DNA of 64,000 nt from Mesorhizobium xinjiangense (lineage in GTDB: Bacteria > Pseudomonadota > Alphaproteobacteria > Rhizobiales > Rhizobiaceae), in assembly GCF_009749525.1 (NCBI RefSeq), contig NZ_WOAC01000003.1, positions 124,001-188,000 of the forward strand, in the 5' to 3' direction. Of this stretch, positions 50,054-58,021 are shown piece by piece (the stretch's first letter is position 1; every line of letters begins with the position of its first letter). The notes beneath the pieces were generated by a model that saw only the letters and a program-made list of their open reading frames with translations, was not told the origin of the DNA and searched no databases. The translations under genes were made by a program, and so were the position numbers.

Positions 50054-50758
50054 ATGGCAGAGCAGACAAAGCCGATCGAACTTTACTACTGGCCGACGCC
50101 GAATGGCTGGAAGGTTTCCATCATGCTCGAGGAACTTGGCGTTCCCTACGAGGTCAAGTTCGTCAATATCGGCAAGGGCGAGCAGTTCGAGCCGGCTTTC
50201 CTGAAAATATCGCCCAACAACCGCATGCCGGCGATCGTCGATCCGCAAGGCCCGGACGGCGCTCCGATTTCTGTCTTCGAATCCGGAGCGATCCTGCAAT
50301 ATCTCGGCCGCAAGTTCGGCCGCTTCTATCCCGCCGAGGAGCGCGCCCGCGTCGAGGTCGATCAGTGGCTGTTCTGGCAGATGGGCGGTCTCGGTCCGAT
50401 GGCCGGCCAGGCGCATCATTTCCGCCAATATGCGCCGGAGACGATTCCCTATGCCGTCGACCGCTACACCAATGAGGTCAATCGCCTTTATGGCGTCATG
50501 AACAAGCGCCTGGCCGACCGTGACTTCCTGGCCGGCGACTACTCGATCGCCGACGTGGCCTGCGTCGGCTGGGTCAAGCCCTACAAGAACCAGGGGCAGG
50601 ACCTGGAAGACTTCCCCAATCTCAAGCGCTGGTTCGAAGTCATCATGGCGCGCCCGGCCGTCGAGCGTGGCCTGGCGGTCGGCGAGGAATACCGCCGCAA
50701 CATCGCCAATGACGATGAGGCCAAGAAGGTGCTTTTCGGCCAGAAGGCGCGCGCCTAG
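50054..50758 (+). CDS. Glutathione S-transferase, nu class (YfcG/YghU-like)
   Basis: 234 residues from the ATG at 50054 with GGAG upstream. The thioredoxin-like N-terminal domain reads IELYYWPTPNGWKVSIMLEELGVPYEVKFVNIGKGEQ, with the TPNGWK motif typical of YfcG/YghU disulfide-bond reductases, and FLKISPNNRMPAIVD and SVFESGAILQYLG follow. The C-terminal helical domain has FWQMGGLGPMAGQAHHF and DRDFLAGDYSIADVACVGWV. It binds glutathione and acts on disulfides or peroxides in the cytoplasm. The stop codon abuts a dispersed palindrome. Confidence 0.92.
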   Translation: MAEQTKPIELYYWPTPNGWKVSIMLEELGVPYEVKFVNIGKGEQFEPAFLKISPNNRMPAIVDPQGPDGAPISVFESGAILQYLGRKFGRFYPAEERARVEVDQWLFWQMGGLGPMAGQAHHFRQYAPETIPYAVDRYTNEVNRLYGVMNKRLADRDFLAGDYSIADVACVGWVKPYKNQGQDLEDFPNLKRWFEVIMARPAVERGLAVGEEYRRNIANDDEAKKVLFGQKARA

Positions 50759-50827
50759 AGCATGTCCCGCTCAAACGGCAACGTTTGAGCGAAAGGTGCA
50801 TGCTCCAGCATATTGATCTGGCGCGCA
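50758..50827. repeat. Dispersed intergenic palindrome, copy 3
   Basis: The stem CGCTCAAACG / CGTTTGAGCG (50768-50791) has a 4-base loop. The flanks GCATGTCC before it and GAAAGGTGCATGCTCCAGC, then GATCTGGCGCGCAT after it, match the copy at 63603. It begins at the last base of the GST stop codon. Confidence 0.75.
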
Positions 50828-50880
50828 TTGCCGAGAGGTCGAGACCGGTTCTCCGCCCGGAATTGCAGATCATCCAGACG

Positions 50881-50910
50881 AAAGAGGCGGCCCGACGGGT
50901 CGCCTCTTTG
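50881..50910. terminator. Terminator hairpin after the GST gene
   Basis: AAAGAGGCG (50881-50889) and CGCCTCTTT (50901-50909) form a perfect 9-bp stem with an 11-base loop. The stem itself supplies A and T tracts, so it could work in both directions. Confidence 0.75.
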
Positions 50911-51231
50911 CATTTGGCCATACGCTGCCGCCGGATCAGATAACGCTGCTTGTGACCGTTCGGTGACCGGCGACCATGCGGCGTGGTTAGCGTTTCCTTT
51001 CGCCACGGCAGTCGGATTTTAAGCGCATTTGAGCCGGATGCCGCACAATCGCTGCCTTCCCATCCTTAACGAATTTCTACGTTTACCGCTTGTTTTCATT
51101 TTGTTTTCTTCAAATTAAGCACGCCATTTAACGACGCATTCAAGCCCATCCGGCATTCTCGCAACCATCGAAAGACAAGCGGGCGCACAGAAAACAGACC
51201 CGCCGATTGCTGCAAGACAGGGACTGGGACA
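50910..51231. other. Intergenic region upstream of the Sel1 gene
   Basis: About 320 bases without an open frame of note. The part at 51060-51130 is AT-rich (CTTGTTTTCATTTTGTTTTC) and probably holds the promoter of the downstream gene. No RNA gene is recognised. Confidence 0.4.
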
Positions 51232-51498
51232 ATGGCACGATTTGAAATGCTTGACGCCGGTTTCGGCGATATCGGAACGACCGCTCAGGCCGACATCCTT
51301 CTCGAGCTCGGCATGATGTACGCGACCGGCCGCGATTGTGATGTCGACATGGTGGCGGCGCACAAATGGTTCAACATCGCCGCGATCAAGGGCAGCGAGC
51401 GCGCCGCCGGCCTGCGTGCCGATCTCGCCTCCACGATGTCCAAGCCGCAGATCGCAAAGGCGCTGCGCGAAGCGCGCGAATGGATGACGGCGCATTAA
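51232..51498 (+). CDS. Short Sel1-repeat protein
   Basis: 88 residues. LLELGMMYATGRDCDVDMVAAHKWFNIAAIKGSERAAGLRADLAS is one Sel1-type TPR repeat, with a helix before and a C-terminal helix after (KALREAREWM). Single-repeat Sel1 proteins of this size are common in alphaproteobacteria. They probably act as protein-protein adaptors in the cytoplasm. There is no signal peptide. The gene stands alone, converging with mccA, and the ATG at 51232 follows GGGACAATGG. Confidence 0.85.
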   Translation: MARFEMLDAGFGDIGTTAQADILLELGMMYATGRDCDVDMVAAHKWFNIAAIKGSERAAGLRADLASTMSKPQIAKALREAREWMTAH

Positions 51499-51647
51499 GT
51501 AGGCGAGCCAGAAAGCAAATAGGCAGGGAGGCAGCCGCACCGGCCGGCAAGAGCGGGCGGGCTGCAGACAACAGGAACCGCGATCGGCCAAATTCACAAT
51601 GGCTGGCGCGGTTTCCTGCATTGTGGACCGGAGTGGAGCGGTTGGCG

Positions 51648-53597
51648 TTAGCCTTCCTCGAACCGCACCAGCACCGTGCCGTCCGACACCTGTGCGCCTT
51701 CCGGCGCGATTTCGGCGACCACCCCGTCATGCGGGGCGGCGATGGTATGCTCCATCTTCATCGCCTCCAGCACGAGCAGCGGCTGGCCCTTCTTCACCAT
51801 CGCGCCGGTCTCCGCCTTGACCAGCTTGACGAGCCCCGGCATTGGGGCGCGCAGCGCATCGCCGCCGGCCGCAATGTCCGCCGCCTCCTCGAATGGATCG
51901 GGAATGCGGAACGTGTGTCCGACCGCCCTTTCGAACACGGTGACATGACCCGGCCATGCCACGATGCGCGCACCGTCGGTGGCGTCGACGATCATATCGC
52001 CTCCTTCGCCGGAAAGAGCGATTGCCGCCTTGCCGCCCGGTCGCATCGATACGCTGGCCGTGGTGAGCGCTTCGTCCTTGATCAGCTTGACCCGCTTGGC
52101 GATCGTCCCGAAATGAGTATAGCCGGTGAACGCGTCCCACGGGTCCGCGCTCCTGGCCTCTGCATAGCCGGACGCGGCAAGGGCCGCATGGGCGAGCACG
52201 GAACGTGACGGGCCGGGCAGTGCGGTGAGTTCGGGCCGCTTGCGGTCGATCAGGCCGGTGTCGACATCGCCGGCGGCAAAATCGGCCTCGCTTGCCAGCG
52301 CCAGGAGGAAGGGAATGTTGGTCGTCGAGCCGGCAATCTCCGTCGCTTCCAGCGTCCGGGCGAGGGCGGACAAGGCGGCTGGCCGGTCGCCGGCATGGGT
52401 GACGAGCTTGGCGATCATCGGATCGTAATAGGGCGATATCGCATCGCCCTGGCGCACGCCGGTTTCGACCCGCAATTTCGCTCCCGTTTCGTGGATTTCT
52501 GGAAAGTGCAGATGATGCAGCGTGCCGACGGCCGGCAGAAAGCCTTTCGCCGGGTCCTCGGCATAGACGCGCGCCTCGAAGGCATGACCCGCAAGCGTGA
52601 TTTCGTCCTGGCGTTTCGGCAATTTTTGTCCCGCGGCCACTCGCAACTGCCATTCGACGAGATCGACGCCGGTGACCATCTCGGTGACGGGATGCTCGAC
52701 CTGCAGGCGCGTATTCATCTCCATGAACCAGAAACGGTCGGGTCTGAGGCCTTCGGATGCATCGACGATGAACTCGATCGTGCCGGCGCCGCAATAGCCG
52801 ATCGCCTCGGCAGCCTTGACGGCGGCCTCGGTCATCGCCGCGCGCATCGCCTCCGTCATGCCGGGGGCAGGGGCCTCCTCGATCACCTTCTGGTGGCGGC
52901 GCTGGGCTGAGCAGTCGCGCTCGAACAGATGAACGACATTGCCGAAATTATCGCCGAAGACCTGCACCTCGATATGGCGCGGCTTCTCGATATATTTCTC
53001 GATCAGCACCGCCTCGTCGCCGAAGGCGGCCTTGGCCTCGCGCTTGGCACTGGCCAGCGCGTCGGCGAAGTCGTCCGGGTGATCGACCCGGCGCATGCCC
53101 TTGCCGCCGCCGCCGGCGCGCGCCTTGATGAGCACCGGATAGCCGATCTCCTTCGCCTTGCCCGCCAGAAGCACCAGCGCTTGGGCCTCGCCGTGATAGC
53201 CGGGCACCACCGGCACGCCAGCCTTTTCCATCAGCCGCTTGGCCGCATCCTTCAGCCCCATGGCGCGGATGGATGCGGCCGAGGGACCGATGAAGACGAG
53301 GCCGGCGGCGCTCACCGCATCGACGAAATCCGGATTTTCTGACAGGAAGCCGTAGCCGGGATGGATCGCCTTCGCACCCGTCTGCCTTGCCGCCTCGATG
53401 ATGGCGTCGGCCCTGAGATAGCTCTCGGCAACCGGGGCCGGGCCGATGCGCACCGCCTCGTCGGCCATGGCGACATGCAGCGCGCGGGCATCGGCATCGG
53501 AATAGACCGCGACGGTCTGGACGCCCATGCGGCGCGCGGTGCGGATGATGCGGACGGCGATCTCGCCGCGATTTGCGATCAGGATCTTGGAAAACAT
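51648..53597 (-). CDS. mccA: Methylcrotonyl-CoA carboxylase, biotin-containing alpha subunit
   Basis: 649 residues with GAGGAGG before the ATG. The biotin carboxylase part reads FSKILIANRGEIAVRIIRTARRMG, HPGYGFLSENPDFVDAV, KARAGGGGKGMR, ERDCSAQRRHQKVIEEAPAP and FMEMNTRLQVEHPVTEMVTGVDLVEWQLRVAAG. The C-terminal carrier domain has the biotinylation site LVLEAMKMEHTIAAP. It carboxylates biotin for the third step of leucine breakdown. The partner mccB lies 4.4 kb upstream on the same strand, which is unusual. Propionyl- or acetyl-CoA carboxylase is an alternative, but the ivd/mccB context favours MCC. Confidence 0.88.
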   Translation of the reverse strand: MFSKILIANRGEIAVRIIRTARRMGVQTVAVYSDADARALHVAMADEAVRIGPAPVAESYLRADAIIEAARQTGAKAIHPGYGFLSENPDFVDAVSAAGLVFIGPSAASIRAMGLKDAAKRLMEKAGVPVVPGYHGEAQALVLLAGKAKEIGYPVLIKARAGGGGKGMRRVDHPDDFADALASAKREAKAAFGDEAVLIEKYIEKPRHIEVQVFGDNFGNVVHLFERDCSAQRRHQKVIEEAPAPGMTEAMRAAMTEAAVKAAEAIGYCGAGTIEFIVDASEGLRPDRFWFMEMNTRLQVEHPVTEMVTGVDLVEWQLRVAAGQKLPKRQDEITLAGHAFEARVYAEDPAKGFLPAVGTLHHLHFPEIHETGAKLRVETGVRQGDAISPYYDPMIAKLVTHAGDRPAALSALARTLEATEIAGSTTNIPFLLALASEADFAAGDVDTGLIDRKRPELTALPGPSRSVLAHAALAASGYAEARSADPWDAFTGYTHFGTIAKRVKLIKDEALTTASVSMRPGGKAAIALSGEGGDMIVDATDGARIVAWPGHVTVFERAVGHTFRIPDPFEEAADIAAGGDALRAPMPGLVKLVKAETGAMVKKGQPLLVLEAMKMEHTIAAPHDGVVAEIAPEGAQVSDGTVLVRFEEG

Positions 53598-53686
53598 GGA
53601 GCCTCCTCTGCGTGCCCATCAATAGCGGGCAGCGCAGAGATTTGCACCAGCTTGTTTGCACGTGCCGGAGCTCCGGGCCGAAGCCG

Positions 53687-54451
53687 TCAGGAAGTCCGCT
53701 GCATCAGGGCAAACATGGCACCCTGCGGGTCCTGCGCCTGAATGATGTGGTCGCCGCCGGGCACCTCGATCGGACCAAGCGTGACCGTGCCGCCGGCGGA
53801 TTTCACGCGCTCGGCGGCTGCGTTGATGTCGGCGACGTTGAAATAGAACAGCCACACCGGTTCAGGCGCCTGCGGCGGCTTGTCCATCATGCCTCCGGTC
53901 TGCTTGCCGTCGACCGAGAAGAGCTGATAGGTGCCCATTTCGCCCATGTCGAACGCCTCGTCGCCGGTCCAGCCGAACTGGCCGGAATAGAAGTCGAGCG
54001 CGGCTTTCCAGTCGCCGGTATAGAGTTCGTGCCAGCCGATCGTGCCGGGCGCGCCTGCCGGCAGCGGGGGCTGGTCGGGCCCGTTGGGCGTCATCAGCAT
54101 GAAGGTCGCCCCTTGCGGGTCGGCGACCGCCGAGAAGCGGCCGACTTCGGGTATGTCGGAGGGCTCGCGGTGCACCTTGCCGCCGGCAGCGCGCAGGCTT
54201 TCGGTTGCCGCGTCGACGTCTGCGGCGTGGATATAGCCAAGCCACATGGGTGGCACGCCCATCGCCTTCACGTCCTCGGGGATTGTCATCAGCCCGCCGA
54301 CGCCCTGCTCGCTGCCCTCGGGCTTCATGATTATATAGGGGAATTCGCCGGGCCAGGTATCATGCGTCCATCCCACGACCTTGGTGTAGAAATCCTTTGC
54401 CGCGTCGAGGTCGGTGGTCATCAGTTCGTACCAGAAGAAGTTCGAAGCCAT
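53687..54451 (-). CDS. Two-domain VOC family protein
   Basis: 254 residues from the ATG at 54451, with GGGAGG upstream. Two tandem glyoxalase-like domains are visible: FFWYELMTTDLDAAKDFYTKVVGW and GTIGWHELYTGDWKAALDFYSGQFGW. Each ends with an aDPQGAxFxLM-type strand (ADPQGATFMLM, QDPQGAMFALM). The family includes extradiol dioxygenase-like and antibiotic-binding proteins; the substrate is unknown. It lies 89 bases upstream of mccA on the same strand, so it could be co-transcribed with it. Confidence 0.88.
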   Translation of the reverse strand: MASNFFWYELMTTDLDAAKDFYTKVVGWTHDTWPGEFPYIIMKPEGSEQGVGGLMTIPEDVKAMGVPPMWLGYIHAADVDAATESLRAAGGKVHREPSDIPEVGRFSAVADPQGATFMLMTPNGPDQPPLPAGAPGTIGWHELYTGDWKAALDFYSGQFGWTGDEAFDMGEMGTYQLFSVDGKQTGGMMDKPPQAPEPVWLFYFNVADINAAAERVKSAGGTVTLGPIEVPGGDHIIQAQDPQGAMFALMQRTS

Positions 54452-54585
54452 TGGTTCCTCCCTTGAATGCCGCCTGCGCAACTGTGACATGCGTTTATAT
54501 CAACATAAAGTCGCTTCGACCGGTTCCGGACATCTCCTGCCATACGTTCTTCTGGGGGAGAGGAGGGATCGTCGGCCCGGAGCGC

Positions 54586-54830
54586 TCAGCGCTCTCGCGA
54601 TGCCGTGATCGCCTGGTGGTGCAGTCTCGCCGCCGCATCGTCGAAACAGCAGAAGATGACGCGCTCGGGCATGTCGCCTTGCGCCAGGAAGGCGGCGACG
54701 GTCGACACGGCGATATGCGCTGCCGCGTCCTTCGGATAGCCGTAGACACCGGTCGAGATTGAGGGAAAGGCGACGGAACGGCAGGCATTTGCAAAGGCGA
54801 GTTCCAGCGCCCGGCTCCTTCTGCGACGTC
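54586..54830 (-). pseudogene. Macro-domain (O-acetyl-ADP-ribose deacetylase) gene, 5'-truncated
   Basis: Minus-strand translation gives [20 protein letters not shown], then [39 protein letters not shown] and a stop complementary to 54586-54588. [12 protein letters not shown] is the characteristic second motif of YmdB-type macro domains that hydrolyse O-acetyl-ADP-ribose. About 75-80 C-terminal residues remain. The N-terminal 90-100 residues, including the ADP-ribose-binding GDIT-like motif, are absent. The coding match ends near 54830, just before an intergenic repeat, which suggests a deletion or repeat insertion removed the 5' half. Confidence 0.8.
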
Positions 54831-54857
54831 AAGAATTGACAAAGGCGGTCGTGAAGG

Positions 54858-54909
54858 CTGATCTCCCCCTTGAGGGGGAGATGCCCGGTAGGGCAGAGGG
54901 GGTGCGAAG
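54858..54909. repeat. Rhizobial intergenic repeat with CTCCCCCTTGAGGGGGAG hairpin
   Basis: CTGATCTCCCCCTTGAGGGG forms a tight hairpin with the next bases, followed by GATGCCCGGTAGGGCAGAGG. Elements of this type are abundant between genes in Mesorhizobium. It stands at the broken end of the macro-domain pseudogene. Confidence 0.6.
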
Positions 54910-54993
54910 GGGTGCCACGCCATTCGAAATATTTGCGGCAAGCCGAACGCAATATGCTTTAGGCTGCGCTCAAGCACCCAATCCGGAGGGACG

Positions 54994-55581
54994 ATGAGAA
55001 CGGGCCTGTTGATCTTCGCCGTCATTGCACTGGCTGCTGCGCCCGCCCGTGCCGACTGGCAGGCGGTGGAGCGCGTCGAGCCTTACGCGATCTCCGGGCA
55101 AAGCGGCATCGCGCTCTACCGCTCGATCGGCGAAAACGGCCCCAAGGTCGGTATCGGCCGGGTGGTCGCCTATACCACCTTCGATCTGAAATGGTCGCGC
55201 GACTATCGCGAAGAGGCCGGCGCCTGCCGGCTGGCCGCGGCCAGGCCGCATCTCATCTTCATCTACAAGCTTCCGAAACCCTCCGGGCCGCTGCCTGCGG
55301 CGACGAAGCGAAGCTGGGATACGTTCATCGACGGCATCGCGGCGCATGAGCGCGTGCATGGCGAGATCATCGTCGACATGGTCAAGAAGATCGAGGCTTT
55401 CTCCGTCGGCCTCGCCGTGGCGAACGATCCCGGGTGTCGGAAAGTCCGGCAGGTGTTGAAGAAGCGTCTCGTCCAACTGTCGCAGGAGCAGCGCGCCCGA
55501 AGCCGCGAGTTCGACCGCGTGGAGATGAGCGAGGGCGGCAATGTGCACCGGTTGATTTTGGGGTTGGTCAACGGCGGATAG
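54994..55581 (+). CDS. Secreted DUF922 protein, putative zinc protease
   Basis: 195 residues with GGAGGG before the ATG. The signal peptide is TGLLIFAVIALAAAPARA. The DUF922 pattern includes YAISGQSGIALYRSIGENGPKVG, GRVVAYTTFDLKW and, near residue 115, AAHERVHGEIIVDMV. The HERVH sequence in this last segment is an HExxH zinc-site motif. Two cysteines (GACRLA and DPGCRKV) may pair. Peptidase activity in the periplasm is inferred from the motif and has not been shown for this protein. Confidence 0.85.
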   Translation: MRTGLLIFAVIALAAAPARADWQAVERVEPYAISGQSGIALYRSIGENGPKVGIGRVVAYTTFDLKWSRDYREEAGACRLAAARPHLIFIYKLPKPSGPLPAATKRSWDTFIDGIAAHERVHGEIIVDMVKKIEAFSVGLAVANDPGCRKVRQVLKKRLVQLSQEQRARSREFDRVEMSEGGNVHRLILGLVNGG

Positions 55582-55614
55582 TTTGGTTGTTCGTGATGCG
55601 TGGTTTGCTTGTGA

Positions 55615-55884
55615 TTACCGGCTATTGCGCCCCATCGACCAAAGACTTTCGGCGGCGCACTCGGCTCTGCCGTGACCCGCAACCAGCCCCATCGACCCCG
55701 CCTCTATCTTGACCAGATAGTCCGCGATCTTCGAGGCTGGGGAGCGGTTGGCCAGCAAGGTTTCGATCGTCCGGGCATAGGCATCGTATTCGTCTTCTAC
55801 CGCTCTCTCCCCGCTGATCCCGATGGGGTCCCACTCGGCCAGGAAAACACGGCGGATTTCTGCGAACCTTGATTTCTCGCACAT
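55615..55884 (-). CDS. Conserved hypothetical protein (89 residues)
   Basis: 89 residues. FAEIRRVFLAEWDPIGISGERAVEDEYDAYARTIETLLANRSPASKIADYLVKIE is a small helical domain that I know from many unnamed bacterial proteins, often near contact-dependent toxin or immunity genes. No catalytic residues are evident. An immunity role is only a guess. It is followed upstream by a frameshifted small gene on the same strand, so the two may once have formed an operon. Confidence 0.65.
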   Translation of the reverse strand: MCEKSRFAEIRRVFLAEWDPIGISGERAVEDEYDAYARTIETLLANRSPASKIADYLVKIEAGSMGLVAGHGRAECAAESLWSMGRNSR

Positions 55885-56000
55885 CTTCTATCCAACTTGC
55901 GTTGTCCTGCGCAGCGTCGCATGGCTATTGCCATCTTGTGTGATCTTCGTACCGCAACTTCGACCCTATGTCAGTCAAACGGGCTTTCCGTCAGGGCGGA

Positions 56001-56292
56001 TCAATACCAGGGTCGTTCCGGTCGCCGCGGCAGATCTATGCCATAGGCTTTCAGTGGCTCGATCAGGTCGTTGCGATCGTGGCTGGTGATGCCGAAGTGC
56101 TTTTCCAGATAATTGCTTGCGCCCACGCGGCCCGGCCTCCTTGATCACATTGAGCGCCGCTACCACCTGTTTGTGCAGCCTGTTGTACCCGGTGACGTTA
56201 TCTGCGCGATCGGCAGCGGCCTGTTGCTGGAGCCTGCGCACGAATTCCTCGATCCAGGATTCAAGGGATCTATCGGATCGCTTCAAAATCAT
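56001..56292 (-). pseudogene. Small hypothetical gene with a frameshift
   Basis: The first part reads MILKRSDRSLESWIEEFVRR, then LQQQAAADRADNVTGYNRLH, KQVVAALNVIKEAG in one frame. From about 56125 a different frame gives the more natural continuation NYLEKHFGITSHDRNDLIEP, LKAYGIDLPRRPERPWY and a stop at 56001-56003. Read straight, the frame ends instead in a Ser/Arg/Gln-rich tail to 55975. A one-base change in the GC-rich run GCGGCCCGGCC would explain this. It is either a true mutation or a sequencing error. Confidence 0.6.
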
Positions 56293-56416
56293 ACCCGAGT
56301 TCCTCGTCTCAGAACCTCAATCCGCCGGGCGCCATCATCACTTTGACCGCCTTGAACGGCGTGTGTGAGGAGTATGCCCGAGCTTCGGTTGCAGTTTCGT
56401 CGCGAAGAACGCCCCG

Positions 56417-56800
56417 TTAGTTCTCCTCCCCACCGCCGATCTGCGCGCCGGGCAGATAGAGCATGATCGGGCGGATCTCGTAGACGGCGGTCGGGTTGGC
56501 GCGGCGCATTTCGCGTGCCGCCTCGATCGCGCCGTCGATGGTCGGGAAATCGACGACATACAAGCCGAGCAATTGTTCCTTCGTCTCGGCGAAGGGACCG
56601 TCGATGACCATGCCGTCGCCGGCGCCGCGCAGCGTCTTGGCTTGCCCGGTCGGCCCGAGCCGCGCGGCCGGGCCGAGATGCTTCTCGGCGATGAGCCGGT
56701 CATTGATCTCGAGCAACTCGTCCATCAGCGCGGCGTCCTCCTCCTCGCTCCAGGAATCGACCACACTTTCGGCGTGGTAGGCCAGAATTGCGTATTGCAT
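56417..56800 (-). CDS. YciI family protein
   Basis: 127 residues from the ATG at 56800; upstream in-frame ATGs are in non-conserved sequence. MQYAILAYHAESVVDSWSEEEDAALMDELL, RLGPTGQAKTLRG and the DGPF motif in IDGPFAETKEQLLGLYVVDFPTIDGAIEAAREM are diagnostic of the YCII/DGPF subfamily. These often occur beside ECF sigma factors or SRPBCC proteins, which are missing here. Function unknown. It is divergent from a RibD-like reductase gene. Confidence 0.9.
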   Translation of the reverse strand: MQYAILAYHAESVVDSWSEEEDAALMDELLEINDRLIAEKHLGPAARLGPTGQAKTLRGAGDGMVIDGPFAETKEQLLGLYVVDFPTIDGAIEAAREMRRANPTAVYEIRPIMLYLPGAQIGGGEEN

Positions 56801-56919
56801 GGGTGTCCTCCCTGATGTCGGCACGGTCGGCTTAGCATGCCGGCGGCGGTTGCGGAAATCGGCGCGCCCAGCGTCGCAGGGAGGCTCAGTAGCGGCAACG
56901 GACAAAATCTCGAAAAACC

Positions 56920-56936
56920 GATTGCAATCTGCAATC
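56920..56936. promoter_or_regulatory. Inverted repeat in the yciI/reductase divergent promoter region
   Basis: GATTGCAATCTGCAATC has perfect 7-bp arms around ATC and lies 120 bases from one start and 51 from the other. It could bind an ArsR- or MarR-type regulator; none is encoded nearby. Confidence 0.4.
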
Positions 56937-56986
56937 AGTTATGAGATGTAAAGCCGGCGTAAAAGGCAACCGGAGAGGAGATCGGC

Positions 56987-57544
56987 ATGCGCAAGATCGT
57001 TGCCTGGAATCTGATGTCGCTCGACGGCTTCTTCGAGGGAGCCAAGAGCTGGGAGCTCGATTTCCACATGACGGCTTGGGGCGACGAGCTCGAAGCCTTC
57101 AGCCTCAGCCAGGCCGAGGAGATCGGCACGCTGCTCTTCGGCCGGGCGACCTATGAAGGGATGGCAGCCTACTGGTTGAAGGAGACCGGGCCGATTGCCG
57201 ATTTCATGAATGGCGTGGAAAAGGTCGTGGCCTCGCGATCGCTTGGAAAGGTGAGTTGGAACAACAGCCGTCTGCTCGAAGGCGAACTGCCGGGCGCAGT
57301 CAAAAAGCTCAAGGATGAACCGGGCAAGGACATCTATGTCTTCGGCAGCGCTGATCTGGTGGCGAGCCTGCTCAGGCACGGGCTGGTCGACGAATACCGC
57401 CTTTGCCTCGCGCCGGTTGTGCTGGGCCGGGGAAACCCGCTGTTCAAGCCGTCCGAAGGCACGCTGAACATGAAGCTGACGAAGACCACGCCGCTCAAAA
57501 CCGGCGCCGTCATCCTCTATTACGAGCCGCAATATCGGGGCTGA
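56987..57544 (+). CDS. Dihydrofolate reductase family protein (RibD C-terminal-like)
   Basis: 185 residues. MRKIVAWNLMSLDGFFEGAKSWEL, EEIGTLLFGRATYEGMAAYWL, NGVEKVVASRSLGKVSWNNSRLLEG, IYVFGSADLVASLLRHGLVDEYRLCLAPVVLGRGNPLF are the standard RibD-C/YwjB pattern. The fold binds NADPH and resembles both DHFR and the riboflavin reductase domain. The physiological substrate is unknown, and it is not likely to be the essential DHFR. GGAGAGG precedes the ATG. Confidence 0.9.
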   Translation: MRKIVAWNLMSLDGFFEGAKSWELDFHMTAWGDELEAFSLSQAEEIGTLLFGRATYEGMAAYWLKETGPIADFMNGVEKVVASRSLGKVSWNNSRLLEGELPGAVKKLKDEPGKDIYVFGSADLVASLLRHGLVDEYRLCLAPVVLGRGNPLFKPSEGTLNMKLTKTTPLKTGAVILYYEPQYRG

Positions 57545-57598
57545 GGCGGGCGCCTCATCTTTCTGCCCACTGGGGGGAGGCCGAAGCGAGAGGGCGGA

Positions 57599-57952
57599 TC
57601 ATTGCGCGCGCAGGATCTTGTCCATCGCCTTTCCCCGCGCCAACTCGTCGATCAGCTTGTCCAGGTAGCGGATTTCCCGCATGACCGGCTCTTCTATTTC
57701 CTCGACACGGACGCCGCAGACCACGCCTTTGATCAAGGCCCGCGATGGATTGAGGTTCGGGGCGTTGCCAAAAAACGTCTCGAAGTCAGTACTTGATTCA
57801 AGGATGGCTTTGAGAGCCCCGGGGCCGTAACCGGTCAACCAGAAGATGATCTGATCGACTTCCGCCTGGGTGCGTCCCTTCTTCTGCGCCTTTGCAACAT
57901 AGTGCGGATAGACGCTCGCGAAACTCGTCGTATAGATCCGGTGTCTTGCCAT
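57599..57952 (-). CDS. DUF2200 domain-containing protein
   Basis: 117 residues covering the whole DUF2200 family: [40 protein letters not shown], then [55 protein letters not shown]. The family is small, cytoplasmic and uncharacterised. It lies 69 bases beyond the mccB stop codon on the same strand, but nothing ties it to leucine catabolism. Confidence 0.93.
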   Translation of the reverse strand: MARHRIYTTSFASVYPHYVAKAQKKGRTQAEVDQIIFWLTGYGPGALKAILESSTDFETFFGNAPNLNPSRALIKGVVCGVRVEEIEEPVMREIRYLDKLIDELARGKAMDKILRAQ

Positions 57953-58021
57953 GGTTGCTCCAAAGGTCGATCATCGAAGCATAGGACGCCTGAGGTCATC
58001 CAGCGCGTTGCCGCAATGCAC

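Noticed and set aside
51040-51135. CtrA-type site (TTAA-N7-TTAA) before the Sel1 gene
   Set aside because: TTAA and TTTAAC occur there, but the spacing is not seven bases, so the motif is not met.
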